Positions 1 through 8,579 of a stretch of DNA of 29,303 nucleotides are shown piece after piece. The stretch is taken from NCBI RefSeq assembly GCF_001949145.1, contig NW_019091693.1:53989-83291 (forward strand), in the 5' to 3' direction. This DNA is from Acanthaster planci (Eukaryota > Echinodermata > Asteroidea > Valvatida > Acanthasteridae). The translations under genes were made by a program, and so were the position numbers. The notes below the pieces were generated by a model. The model was not told the DNA's origin and ran no database searches. It saw only the letters and a list, made by a program, of their open reading frames with translations. Positions within the stretch are counted from its first letter, which is position 1. Every line of letters begins with the position of its first letter.

Positions 1-180
1 TAGGAGACTAAACATTCTTTCTTTTCCAAAGTTCTATTTCTTTTTTTAGAAAGTCAAGTTTACGAAGAAAGAAAGATGATTTTTTGTTTCTCTTTTGTGC
101 AAGTTGTTAAAGGTAAGCTTTACCAAGTTTGTTAATTGTTCATGTTTGGAAAAAAAGGAGGGAGATGTCTAGGAAAGAGT
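1..180. other. AT-rich flank, no gene seen
   Basis: T-rich and A-rich sequence with runs of cttt and gaaag. No ORF, RNA gene or repeat unit is recognised. It is the left flank of the TIR element starting at 181. Confidence 0.5.
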
Positions 181-719
181 TATAGCGCCCTCCTCTGTTC
201 AAATGTGATGTGGAAGACAGGCACAATATAGACATGGCAGACATCGCAGTCGTTGTGGAGTGTCCTTATTTTGTTAAGCCTTAGAACCCATAACACGGAC
301 CAATATGTACATGTGTATCTATTTCTACGTCCATGGTGTGTTTTCAAGTGTTTTCTAAGTAAACGACTTGGTTTTTTTCCTTCTAAATTGAACTTGACAT
401 TTTTTTGCTTTCCGCCAGCTAATACTAGGTCACTGTAGGGAACAATTACTGGCGTCCGTATATCCCGAAAAACTGTTGCGTTGCCTGACCAACATGCACT
501 GGACAAGGACTTTGAGTACCACCATCGACTAGGCCACTCAGTTCCTAATTCCAGATCTACAAAGCATGACCATGTCTCTTTAAATATTGCAATTTCAAAT
601 GATCTCTTGATTGACTTACTGTGCATCATTGTGCAGCACCCGTATCTTTGGCGTGGTGTGCTGCTGTGGAGATTTTGAATACTGTGAAAGGTAATTTTTT
701 TCTGTTTCGGTACGTACAT
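180..719 (-). CDS. ORF spanning the TIR element, unknown product
   Basis: A 179-codon ORF runs on the minus strand across practically the whole distance between the two TIRs. It starts at the ATG ending at 719, just inside the right TIR, and its TAA stop (180-182) overlaps the outer edge of the left TIR. The predicted product is basic and rich in Ser, Arg and aromatic residues, with a Lys/Arg/His cluster in the middle (KHLKTHHGRRNR). I recognise no domain, signal peptide or membrane segment. A 540-nt open frame is long for AT-rich DNA, but a chance ORF is still quite possible. The opposite strand also has two ORFs of about 60 codons, so openness alone is weak evidence. Confidence 0.25.
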   Translation of the reverse strand: MYVPKQKKITFHSIQNLHSSTPRQRYGCCTMMHSKSIKRSFEIAIFKETWSCFVDLELGTEWPSRWWYSKSLSSACWSGNATVFRDIRTPVIVPYSDLVLAGGKQKNVKFNLEGKKPSRLLRKHLKTHHGRRNRYTCTYWSVLWVLRLNKIRTLHNDCDVCHVYIVPVFHITFEQRRAL

Positions 720-736
720 GTAAGGAGGGCGCTATA
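181..736. mobile_element. Short TIR DNA element (MITE-like)
   Basis: The ends are perfect 14-bp inverted repeats, TATAGCGCCCTCCT at 181-194 and its reverse complement at 723-736. They could also be read as a TA target duplication followed by a 12-bp TIR starting TAGCGCC. The element is about 556 bp, in the usual range of non-autonomous DNA transposons. No transposase motif is visible inside, so a trans-acting transposase would be needed. The superfamily is not assigned: the TA-like flank would fit Tc1/mariner-like insertion, but the end sequence is not diagnostic. Confidence 0.7.
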
Positions 737-1194
737 CATGTTGAAAACACGTAAAAAATAAAAACTTACCGCTCTCTTCAACAGGACTTCTTGCCCATAT
801 GAGATTCATTCCATGTCTTGTTTTTGTTTTTCCAAATATAGTTTTTGTGGTGGCAGGCTCGGGAAATCTGGAGAAATATGTCATTTTCCATTTTATTTTT
901 ACATCTTTATCAATTACATTGGTAGTAGACATCGCCAATCAAATCCCAAAAAAGACAAAAGATATTTGTCGTTTTGAAGTTATACTTTCACAAATTAAAT
1001 TGGAAGGTCTGAAATTCAAATCATTCGCAAAGAAAAAAAAAACAGTTTAGAGATTATGATACCCGATACATTCTCAGCTCAAAACCGCAATCACTAGGCA
1101 ACTATCTTTAGTTGGCACGGGCACAAAACAATTTGGGCGCATGTGCACCAACTAAATGTCCCGCTGAAACATACCTGACATGTAGTGAGTGTTT
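737..1194. other. Unassigned spacer
   Basis: A plus-strand open stretch at 799-1050 (83 codons, hydrophobic N-terminal half, Lys-rich tail) has no family resemblance and looks like chance. Positions 1090-1175 contain a segment (gcatgtgcaccaactaaat and surroundings) that recurs in diverged form at 21680-21765. No gene is supported. Confidence 0.4.
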
Positions 1195-1225
1195 TAAGGG
1201 CCGGTCACACAGACCTCAATAATAA
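1195..1225 (+). mobile_element. Possible 5' terminus of the Harbinger element
   Basis: The sequence TAA (1195-1197) is followed by gggccggtcacacagacc. PIF/Harbinger elements insert into TWA/TNA trinucleotides and often begin with a G/C-rich GGGCC-type TIR, and this lies 130 bp upstream of the HARBI1-like exon. I could not find a matching inverted end elsewhere in the window, so the call rests on one end only. Confidence 0.35.
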
Positions 1226-1328
1226 TAACAGTAAAAAAAGAAAAATAGTCTGAAAACGGTCGGACTCCGTACAATGAAACGGACTTTGGTATACCGATGT
1301 TACGTTAGATCAGTTTTTAACCATAGCA

Positions 1329-1567
1329 ATGGAGACGTTGAAGACAAAATGGTCGGCAATAAGGAAGATGTTTTTTTTCTATTATTATTTAACAAGTTGG
1401 AGAATGAGAGAGCTTTCTTCTCGTGAAGATAAATTTTTCCAGTACTTTAGGATGTCCAAATCTCAATTCGAGAGTATTCTGGAGATGGTGAAGCCCAATC
1501 TCACAAAAATCACGACACAATCCTGGTCCCTAATCAGAGCAAGGGAGAAACTAGCTCTGTGCTTGAG
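1329..1567 (+). pseudogene. HARBI1-like transposase, N-terminal exon
   Basis: This exon starts at the ATG at 1329. It encodes a segment typical of the region before the DDE nuclease core in HARBI1/PIF-Harbinger transposases: FFQYFRMSKSQFESILEMV, then KPNLTK, then a basic REKLALCLR. In this family the stretch forms a helical bundle upstream of the catalytic domain. The ORF ends at a TGA inside a good splice donor (GAG|GTGAGT, donor GT at 1568), so the frame stops where an intron should begin. No exon carrying the DDE catalytic residues was found between here and 3030. Either the rest is deleted or it is too broken to see. In the family the enzyme cuts and pastes the element together with a Myb/SANT or MADF partner, and such a partner lies on the opposite strand at 3032-4585. 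Loss of function is inferred. Confidence 0.72.
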
Positions 1568-3031
1568 GTGAGTATAGAGGCACCATATTAAACTTCTAGG
1601 AAATATGCACTCTTCACTCATCTTCCCTGCCCCCCAAAAGATATTAATTCCTCTTAGCTCCTTCCTTAGGCATGACATTGCTAAAGCAGCTACCAGATGC
1701 ATGCAACAAGGTACTAGTGCGACCGACCCAATCCAAAATTAGAAAAAAAAAGAGTACTTATGCTCCACATAGTGGATTTAGATAGTTCCTCTTAAATATT
1801 TCCATTGAATGACCCTTTGTCACTTCGTATCAAACTTTTTACATGCACATTAATGATTACAGTTCAAAACTACAAATATTTGAAATCAAATAAGGGACAA
1901 GGACACATTAATGTAAGTTTTCTCAATAAATGGTTTCTATTTTTTCATCCAGTGTTGAACAATTAACACACTTTTTTAAACAACATGGGATATCTCAACA
2001 ACTAACATACAATAGTTGAGTTTTCAGATTTTCTAAATGTTGAAAATTCAAAGGGGGATACTTTATAAATAATTTTTTTCTTAAACTGAACAAGGATAGG
2101 ATTTTGATTTGAATTCAAATCTTTAAATTAGCACTTCAAGGATTAAAGGTTAATTTAATACATTAAAACATGAAAAAGCACTCTGGGTTTAATAACTAGG
2201 TAGCAGGGTTTGCAATATTTGAATAAAAAAAGAAAAATCAGATGCTTGAAATTAAATCAGACTCCTGGTTTACATCTTCAGTATATCTAAAAATTTTCAA
2301 AATTCTTCGACAAAACCACAACTCCCAACACCCCATTCACAAGGAGTTTGTTTCTGTACCCAAACATCCAATAAAAATCTGTATTTGAAACTCTCCAGAA
2401 ACAATTGTCAAAATTAGAACTGATGCATACTTTGACAAAAAAATTGCTGTGTACAATGTATAAACGTTACCCTGAAGGAAATTGCTGCCTACAATCAAAA
2501 TTGAAAGTCCTACCAGTCAGTATTGCTTATTTTGAACCAATACAATATGGGTATGAATACAGTTATCCCTGAGGACATGTTTAAAAAAATATGCATCCAA
2601 TTTGAAAGCACATTCTACAGCAAGAATTTACAATGTTCATATACATATATGTCAGTTTTTTTTTACTTTTTGTTAACTTACAGAAGAGTACTTTTTTGAC
2701 TGTCTGATTAAAAAGTATTTATGAATACTAATAAACGTGCTTAGCTGGTCTCAAACTAACATTTAAGACAGCTCGGGAGACTGAACGCTGATTATGTCCT
2801 CACCTGTAGCTTGGGCATTAGTCCTGTCCATTCCTTCTTAGCTACTCTTAAACCCACATTTCAGAACAGCCAAGCACAAATTAATTACCGTGTTTAAATT
2901 TGTGATTTAAATTAAAGTGTTTTAAATAGCCAACCCTGCCTAGATAAACATCTTTGAATCCCTCGTAAGTTGGGAAAACTTAATGAAGAAGACCTGAAAT
3001 CAAATTCAAAATAATTCAACTTGTTCACGTA
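1568..3031. other. Gene-free stretch inside or next to the Harbinger remnant
   Basis: About 1.46 kb of strongly AT-rich sequence without an ORF longer than about 60 codons apart from a minus-strand shadow at 1463-1702. A G/C-richer patch at 2760-2880 might hold an eroded exon, but no motif is legible. It probably represents introns and deleted exons of the transposase. Confidence 0.4.
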
Positions 3032-3435
3032 TCACAAGCTTTTGTTGCTTACTTCCTCCACTTCAGCTGCATGAATTTTGAATTTGACATTAGCTCCTCT
3101 GCTGGGGGAAAGTTTCCTCAAAGAGTGGGCCATCACTTTGAAAAACTGCTCAATGTCATCCTCCTCCATTACTTGCGATTTTGTGAGGTAATCAACTATG
3201 CACCTGTCAACCTTTAGACTGGAATTGACCCTCATCCTCTTCCTCGGTGTTGATACACCTGACATGGGAGGGAAAAATGATAAAGTTGACTCGACTGGTT
3301 TGGACGGTTTGCTTGTAGATGGCAATGCAGCTCCTTCAGATTCTTCTACAACATTGATTGGTGCAGTACATACTTTTGCCTCTTTAGCATGTATTTCCTC
3401 AGTTTCATCCTTATCTTGGAATATTGCTTGAAGTT
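3032..3435 (-). pseudogene. BESS-motif exon of the Harbinger partner gene
   Basis: This is the last exon of a minus-strand gene. It follows a clean acceptor (TTTCTCCAG, AG at 3436-3437 on the opposite strand) and runs about 134 codons to a TGA at 3032. The N-terminal half is low-complexity, Ser/Thr/Pro and Glu rich. The C-terminal half carries an acidic start (VMEEDDIEQFFKVM) followed by SLRKLSPSRGANVKFKIHAA and EVEEV, the layout of a BESS protein-interaction motif. MADF-BESS proteins act as DNA-binding partners in PIF/Harbinger transposition and as host transcription regulators. The exon is open throughout. Its opening phase (two bases, AA) fits the phase left by the upstream exon ending at 3966. 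It could also be a domesticated host MADF gene, but the neighbouring HARBI1-like exon favours a transposon gene. Confidence 0.6.
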
Positions 3436-3965
3436 CTGGAGAAATAAATAATCCATAACAAACGTAACGTTTTAATTAATTACACATTGCAAAAATAATA
3501 CATCTTTTTAAGATAGCACAACTCCCCAAAAGAAAATTTATCATCATTTGAAAACATACCCACCACAGGAAAGATCTTTTTATCATTTTCTTATCAAAAG
3601 AATATTTCTTGTTCCTTTTTAGAAAACACAACAGCAGAAGCATTATTTGAACAAAAGAAAAGAATGGATGAAGATGGGTAGGGAATAGCAAAGTTAACCA
3701 CTCATATTGAACTATCTAGATAAAATACCGAACTGACGCTCTGTGTTTCAGATGTAGGATCAGGAACTCCAGTGCGTCAGCATATTAATATTTTTTCGAG
3801 ACATGATGCACCTTGTGTTTTTTTCAGGGAAATCAGCTCCGTACAAAGTACAATAAATTTGTGCAAGAGTCACGTTTGATCAACACCAGCATCAGTAAGT
3901 ACTGGTATGAGAATGGCTGGTATGGCTACACTGGCTGCACATTATTTTTGTAATTGTAACCTTAC
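3436..3965 (-). other. Putative intron of the MADF/BESS gene
   Basis: It is bounded on the minus strand by a donor GTAAGG (next to 3966) and the acceptor TTTCTCCAG (next to 3435). Joining the two exons keeps one reading frame (...CCA G|AA CTT...). The interior is AT-rich. The outer part (about 3823-3965) is shared with the inverted copy at 25743-25886; the part below 3823 is not. Confidence 0.5.
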
Positions 3966-4028
3966 CTGGTATTGGTAACAGCAAATCTTCAGATCTTACA
4001 TGTCTTAAGGCTACTTGGATTTGTTCCT
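3966..4028 (-). pseudogene. Third exon of the MADF/BESS gene
   Basis: It lies between an acceptor TTTTTTAG and a donor GTAAGG on the minus strand and is about 21 codons long. The other copy (25680-25742) has one more A early in the exon (tccaaag versus tccaag), so copy A seems to have lost a base and shifted frame. The end of the exon (CCA ATA CCA G) is in phase with the BESS exon. No motif of its own is recognised. In a typical MADF protein this region would hold the second half of the domain, but the expected Trp and Arg pattern is not visible. Confidence 0.4.
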
Positions 4029-4399
4029 AAAAAACCGACTTTTAGAGGGCTGTGGATTATGTTAAGCCCAAATCTTGCCCATTTCATGGAAGAAAGAACG
4101 ACAGATACTCATAAAATACCCACACGTCGTGTTGGTGCACGGCCGTATGCATTATTGCATAAAGCGCAGTCATTTGTGTGCTTGAGACACCAAGAGCTCA
4201 GATGTTGCCAGACTTTTGTGACAAATGAACATGTGTATGTGTAAAATGAGCCCCCTCGGCCAATAAAACCATCCACAAGTCATTTCTGCATGTGAAGCAG
4301 ATGTGCATTTAGGCCTAACATGATTTGGCTGGCAAAATGACTAGTAAAGCAGTGGGACTAGTGTAGTGGGAGGCTAGGCCTGGTGCCAGTTGTACTCAC
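4029..4399 (-). other. Copy-A-specific segment with intron-like ends
   Basis: Read on the minus strand, it begins GTGAGT and ends GGTTTTTTAG, i.e. canonical intron borders, and it lies between sequences that are nearly adjacent in the inverted copy (25668-25680). It is about 371 bp. It is either an intron that the other copy has lost or an insertion that landed at, or created, splice-like borders. A 90-codon plus-strand ORF (3972-4244) overlaps it and shows no family. Confidence 0.55.
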
Positions 4400-4409
4400 C
4401 GGCCTTCGC
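4400..4409 (-). pseudogene. Putative 10-nt microexon of the MADF/BESS gene
   Basis: The ten bases gcgaaggccg are bounded by an acceptor TATTTTAG and a donor GTGAGT on the minus strand. They restore a continuous frame between the MADF exon (ending at phase 1) and the exon at 4028. The call is based only on splice-site and phase arithmetic. Confidence 0.35.
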
Positions 4410-4457
4410 CTAAAATATGTCATTTAATGTTTTGGAGTGTTGATAAAACATGCTTAC

Positions 4458-4585
4458 CACTGCATTGAAGTCTGTCTCCAATCTCTCTCCAAATGTCTTT
4501 CTTTTTACTTATGTCTATAACAATGGAGTGGATTAGTTTTACAAATCTTTGTTCTTTTCGACTTCTATAATCAATTTTCATCCAT
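4458..4585 (-). pseudogene. MADF-like DNA-binding exon, disabled
   Basis: The first coding exon of the partner gene begins at an ATG at 4585 and ends at a donor GTAAGC (next to 4458). The translated pieces show the start of a MADF domain: LIIEVEKN (helix 1 with the usual acidic Ile/Glu pattern) and, in another frame, KKKDIWREIGDRLQCSG with the conserved Trp before the second helix. Between them lie a TAA codon and at least one net single-base loss, so the exon cannot be read straight through. The second copy (25488-25615) has a stop in the same codon and the same kind of frame slip. MADF domains bind DNA and, in Harbinger elements, recruit the transposase to the element ends. Confidence 0.6.
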
Positions 4586-5100
4586 TTTTCGGGGGGGGAA
4601 GTGATGTGATTCCAAAGCTCAACTCTGAGTGGTCAAGTTTCTTGCCAAGAAAAATCGCCCTACAATCGATTTGAACGATATGAACTTGCTTTTCTTTGGA
4701 AATTTGTTCACGTCATCGTGTGTTGTGTGACCAGCTTAAATTATTTGAAAGGGAATCAATTTGTTTTTTCGTTTTCATTTTCTTTATCGTTATCGATGTC
4801 TGTGTGATTGGCCCTTTACCCCACCTCAACTACCACTCAAACACGTACACATGCATGTACACAGTAATTTGCCGTGGTCATTGATTCTCCCATGAGACTC
4901 CAACACATAATAGCTGAATATAATAGCTCTGTGGCGTTTGCGTTGCACTGCATTGGATTAAATTAAACATTGATTAAATTTAGGAGGAATAGAACCCCGT
5001 AGTGTCTGAGAAATGACTTGCTGGCTTCAAGAACCCTCTGTGAAATGTATGGTATTGGCCAAAGAACAATTGGCACAACAACGATTTATTGAAGTAAGAA
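4586..5100. other. Non-coding part of repeat copy A
   Basis: Upstream region of the MADF exon. It is shared with 25148-25487 in inverted orientation, including a tgtacatgtacacg-type palindromic patch near 4848. A 62-codon plus-strand ORF at 4696-4884 has no recognisable family. Confidence 0.45.
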
Positions 5101-5208
5101 ATTGATAATCTGTCCAAATCAATTTTCAGATGATGGGAGGACTTTTACACAGTCAGGGTCTGTTTCTTCAAAGAGATATAGAGAGGACTGGAGTGAAGTC
5201 AGTTGATC
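5101..5208 (-). pseudogene. Exon-like segment shared by both repeat copies
   Basis: After an acceptor CTTTCAG, the minus strand reads DQLTSLQSSLYLFEETDPDC and continues through VKVLPSSE before the frame breaks. The inverted copy at 24920-25147 reads the same segment with few changes and stays open longer. Protein-level agreement with scattered silent changes suggests it was once coding. I do not recognise the protein. It could be a further exon of the partner gene or of a gene captured by the element. Confidence 0.35.
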
Positions 5209-5641
5209 CTGAAAGAACACCACACAGATAGGCATTGACCACTTTGGCACATGGATGCAAACCTCAAAACTAGTAAGGTACTGTAAGAAGACTTTGAATC
5301 AATGAGAAGGATCTGAATCATGGCTAGGTACACGAGCATTACTTCTCCCTTAAAAGACGAGAAATTAACCAAAAGTACTTCAGATTTAACCTTTTCCAAA
5401 GGGAGACCCAAGACCTCCATTTTGGTAACCCAACCTCCAGCATCAGTGTATGTTTAGGAGTTACCATATCCAGCATATAGTTTTGTTGCCAAAATCACAC
5501 TGTTAAATTGTTAATTATCAAGTTCACATCCCTTGTAAGGTCCTCATTGCATTTTCATAGAATGGTCCTTCTGAAATGTTGAGAACTGACGGGATTGACA
5601 AGAAAAACGCTAATAATTTACATGGTTCATAAGAGCTGTAT

Positions 5642-6088
5642 TCAGATTTTGGGCACAAAGGGGCCATTACAATCCCCTATGTGATTGTGAATTTTGTCCC
5701 CCACCAACTTGAAGGAACAAGGAATTGAATTTTTCTTATAATCGCTTTTTGTGTACCTCTGTACTTTTCTTCCATGTATGAAGACTGTTTGACATCTGTT
5801 ATGAGTTACGTGACCTGGACAGTGCACTTTTTCAAACATTAATAGTTGACCAAGCATTTCTGGACAACTGAGGGCACTTTTGCTTTGATGTAAATCCAGA
5901 AAGACATTGTTTGAAGTAGCATGTTTTATGTTCAAATTTTGAATTTTTTGCTGGATTATTGCCAAATACTTGCACAACAATAAATTGCCAAAGAAAATAA
6001 AATCGGCCATAGTAGTGATTAAACAAAATCTAGAAATTTTCTGTGCACAAATCAGTGCAACATTGAGATTCAGTGCCTTAGATGACAT
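5642..6088 (-). CDS. 148-codon ORF, unknown product
   Basis: An open frame on the minus strand, ending at a TGA near 5642. The C-terminal half is rich in Cys, His and Lys (VHCPGHVTHNRC, then basic RKVQRYTKSDYKKN, then IHNHIGDCNG). The spacing C-x3-H-x3-H-x2-C is suggestive of metal binding, but no known family is matched. Only the last few codons overlap repeat copy A, so most of the ORF is unique in this window. A shorter minus-strand frame overlaps it in another phase. It may be a remnant of the neighbouring Harbinger or integrase element, or chance. Confidence 0.25.
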   Translation of the reverse strand: MSSKALNLNVALICAQKISRFCLITTMADFIFFGNLLLCKYLAIIQQKIQNLNIKHATSNNVFLDLHQSKSALSCPEMLGQLLMFEKVHCPGHVTHNRCQTVFIHGRKVQRYTKSDYKKNSIPCSFKLVGDKIHNHIGDCNGPFVPKI

Positions 6089-6369
6089 TATAAGTTCTGC
6101 TCATGAATATGCAAATAGCAGTAGCATGAAAAGCCCAAAAAATCAAATAAGGCTTAAATTGAAAAAAAAATTCAAATCGGGTTAATTGAAACCCAAAGAT
6201 GCAATTTCAAGGATTTTTAGTAAAATTTACAAAAATATTCCTATTTCCTGGTTCCTTTAATCATACTTTGGTACAACATGCTTGTACGCCTACATATGTT
6301 TTAAATGGCAACCTCCATTTTAAATTTTTTTCTGTAAGGGTTTTTTAAAGTGCTTACATTCCACTACAG

Positions 6370-6640
6370 GTATGGTATGGTAATAATCCACGGAGCTATT
6401 GATGGTAGTTTTCAACTGATGCCTTACCTGAAGTGTATGAATAACAGCAAGGCAGACTCTTTTTTTGAGGTGTATGTTAAATCAACGGTAGAGTATGGCA
6501 TTCCTTCAAGGGTGCGTTCGAACGACGAGTTGGAGAATTTTAAGGTGGTGTTTTCGTGAACACAGTACAAGCCAGAGGGCAAGTCACATCACTGGACAAT
6601 CAGTTCGTAATCAGAGGATAGATTGACTGTGGAGAGATAC
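6370..6640 (+). pseudogene. Integrase-core exon, IS3EU-like transposase remnant
   Basis: After an acceptor CACTACAG (AG at 6368-6369) the exon reads VIIHGAIDGSFQLMPYLKC, then NNSKADSFFEVY, then VEYGIPSRVRS. This is the pattern of the eukaryotic integrase-like core (first catalytic Asp in the HGxIDG block, second near SRVRSD). After a stop at about 6557 the other frame continues SHITGQSVRNQRID and LWRD, the next conserved block of the same family, interrupted by TGA at 6624. At the second catalytic position the sequence has Asn-Asp (RSND) instead of the expected Asp followed by Gly-Gly, so the active site is doubtful. Expected role: strand transfer by an RNase H-fold transposase. It is clearly broken. 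The assignment to IS3EU rather than another rve-type family is inferred. Confidence 0.68.
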
Positions 6641-7019
6641 ATGTATGCATGTCCAAGTATCTTTCTAAAAGATGGTCTGTTGGTGATTCCAGAAATGAGA
6701 GGTTCGGTTTAATAATAATAATAATAATACCGTTGACCGCCAAATGGTCATTAGGGAGACATTCCAATAAGAAGGTGCACAACATTTTTCCAACTTTACT
6801 GTCCTATAATTCAATATTCCCTGATCTGATCTGAACCAAACTTTGTATGTTTTCATTTTCGACCCTAATCTATCATCTCTCAAAATTTTGACTGTAAAAT
6901 TCGGCCTTCTTGTGTTAGTTTGACAATAAGGAGACACTGAAATGTCTCCTTAAAAGCCAATGTCTCCCTAATGCTGAAAAAAATTACCACAAAATGTCTC
7001 CCAAATGACCTATTTGTAA
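6641..7019. other. Spacer with clustered short repeats, no gene
   Basis: Apart from the microsatellite, the words tgtctcc and ggagaca recur several times (about 6750, 6930, 6945, 6960 and 7000) in both orientations. This suggests a small degenerate tandem or foldback repeat. The ORFs here on both strands are overlapping shadows. Confidence 0.35.
6711..6729. repeat. (AAT)n microsatellite
   Basis: About six uninterrupted aat units. A simple repeat in otherwise AT-rich spacer. Confidence 0.9.
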
Positions 7020-7480
7020 ATATTATGCATTTATATTGCGCGGAAACCATATAAATGTTCTAATGCGCATTACAAATATTTAAAAATACAAAATGAAATA
7101 AAATATTATATTGAAAATATTCAAAAACACTAAATCAGGAATATAATTAAACCTTCATAAAATTATATAAATTAAATACAATTACAATAACAATGTCTTT
7201 TCTAAAAAGATGGGTCTTCATGGGTTTTAAACAAAGAACAACCTGGATTTCAAGTGGTAATTGGTTCCAGAGTGTGGGCTGCTTGTGCAAATGAACAAGT
7301 CCCTTGTAGTTTGTGGCATTTTGCCAATAGTAGCTTCCCAACAGACTTCAGAGAGTAACAAGAGTGAGCTTTAAGATACACCAAGTCAAACAAGATATTT
7401 TGGAGCAAGGCCATGAATGGTTTTGAAGGTCAAAAGAAGAATTTTATATCAAACCCTGAACTGTACCGGAAGCTAATTTA
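7020..7480 (-). mobile_element. LINE 3' end: RT C-terminal region and tail
   Basis: The minus strand reads, in pieces, LPVQFRV, YKILLLTFKTIHGLAPKYL, then after frame slips TLWNQLPLEIQ and KPMKTHLF. These are the well-known closing blocks of the ORF2 protein in CR1/L2/jockey-type non-LTR retrotransposons, downstream of the reverse transcriptase palm. The stop is at about 7147. Below it the 3' UTR has the ttatattgcgcgg...taatgcgcattaca signature often found behind this motif set. Several stops and at least one frameshift show it is dead. It is 5'-truncated near 7480, the usual outcome of incomplete reverse transcription. Confidence 0.75.
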
Positions 7481-8579
7481 ATTTAGCGGTGGTGGAGGTG
7501 ACAGAAAAGGGCAGTTTAGTGACCTAAAAATTTTGGCTAACTCTACCCATAAGCTAACTGCCTAAAACCTATGTCGATCCAAGCATCCATGGGGTGCTAT
7601 TGTCAGACAGTTTTAGTGACGGGGGTGTTTGACAGACGTCGATAACTGTACCAACAATTTAGCTAACCAGGTGAAAGTTATTGCAAAATGTAGAGTATGA
7701 TCCTATATATAGCTATATTCACAGCTGGCAGACATTTTTGGTGGTGCGTCACTTCAAACAGACATTCCTACTCCTAAAAGTGAGCTAGATCAGCTGATTA
7801 CAACTGCTCACATGTGGAAACCTACCTCATGTTGTCCAGTATGACCACTTATGTCTGCAATTACAATTGAAAAAATTAAAACAATGGCCCCATTTGGGTC
7901 ATATTTGACCTTTTATGTGGCATATGTTGAACCGGAAAGGGCCAGGCTTCTTCTGACATTTTTCCAACTTAATCTGACTCTGAATGTTTTTTTTAACATT
8001 GTGTGGACATGCTGTGAATATACGTTGTGATATTTTATCTGTTTTGTAGTCTTAGGAGTACTGAATTAAAAATTCATGCTGTCTTTCCATTATTGTGTTT
8101 GCTATTCTATTGAACATTGTTCCATGATCATTTCCTTGATGATTGTGCATGATTCCTTTGTATCCTGTATTTTTATTAGTCTATCCTTCTGTGCTTTTTT
8201 CCTGAACTACCAGTGTATGGGGCTAATTAAATCTGACGGTCCTTGCTTTGCTCTTTGTTGTAAATTAGTTTGTATGTAAATTGGGGCTAACTGGGAAACC
8301 TGTATATACCCCGTACATTGTGGGAATTTAGCTCTTTGGATGCCAACAGGATGTGTTAAATAATTATTACAAAACCAGCTGAACGTAAACCTAAGCTGCC
8401 TGTACAAAAAAATTAAAGTGGGTAGACTTAAATGAAACAATGTGTTTCTCACAAACTCCTTGCATTTTGTGTTTCCCCTTGTGCATGTAAGTTATTATTT
8501 TTGTAGTTGTGTGTTTTTTTTTTCAGAAAAGACTGATGGCCATGTAATAACATGTAGCTTGAGCAAAATGCCTTAAAGA
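7481..8579. other. Gene-poor spacer
   Basis: No supported gene. A short hydrophobic plus-strand ORF (8076-8279, Cys and Phe rich) and a minus-strand ORF (8207-8452) overlap and look like chance frames. The T-rich stretch at 8510-8525 could be a polypyrimidine tract before an acceptor (TTTTTTTTTTCAG at 8515-8526). Confidence 0.4.

Larger units (their letters stand above)
3823..5670 (-). repeat. Inverted repeat copy A (pairs with 24440-25886)
   Basis: Read on the minus strand, this stretch matches the plus strand of 24440-25886 over nearly its full length. Easily seen anchors include the MADF exon (4585-4458), the exon after a TTTCAG at 5208, the block around 4860-4960, and the segment cttgtcaatcccgtcagttctcaacattt near 5600. 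The main length difference is a segment of about 372 bp (4029-4399) present only here. Identity looks like roughly 80-90 percent by eye. Similarity ends at about 3823, at AGGGAAATCAGCTCCG, and fades near 5670. Confidence 0.85.

Noticed and set aside
1463-1702. 79-codon minus-strand ORF
   Set aside because: Antisense to the HARBI1-like exon and to its splice donor; no motif.
5199-5420. 73-codon minus-strand ORF MEVLGLPLEKVKSEV...
   Set aside because: The corresponding frame in the second repeat copy (24680-24900) is full of stops, and a splice acceptor (CTTTCAG at 5209) cuts its 3' end, so it is more likely intron or leader than a protein.
7147-7341. Independent small gene on the minus strand
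   Set aside because: Its LWNQLPLEI...KTHLF content is the end of a LINE ORF2 protein, not a separate gene.
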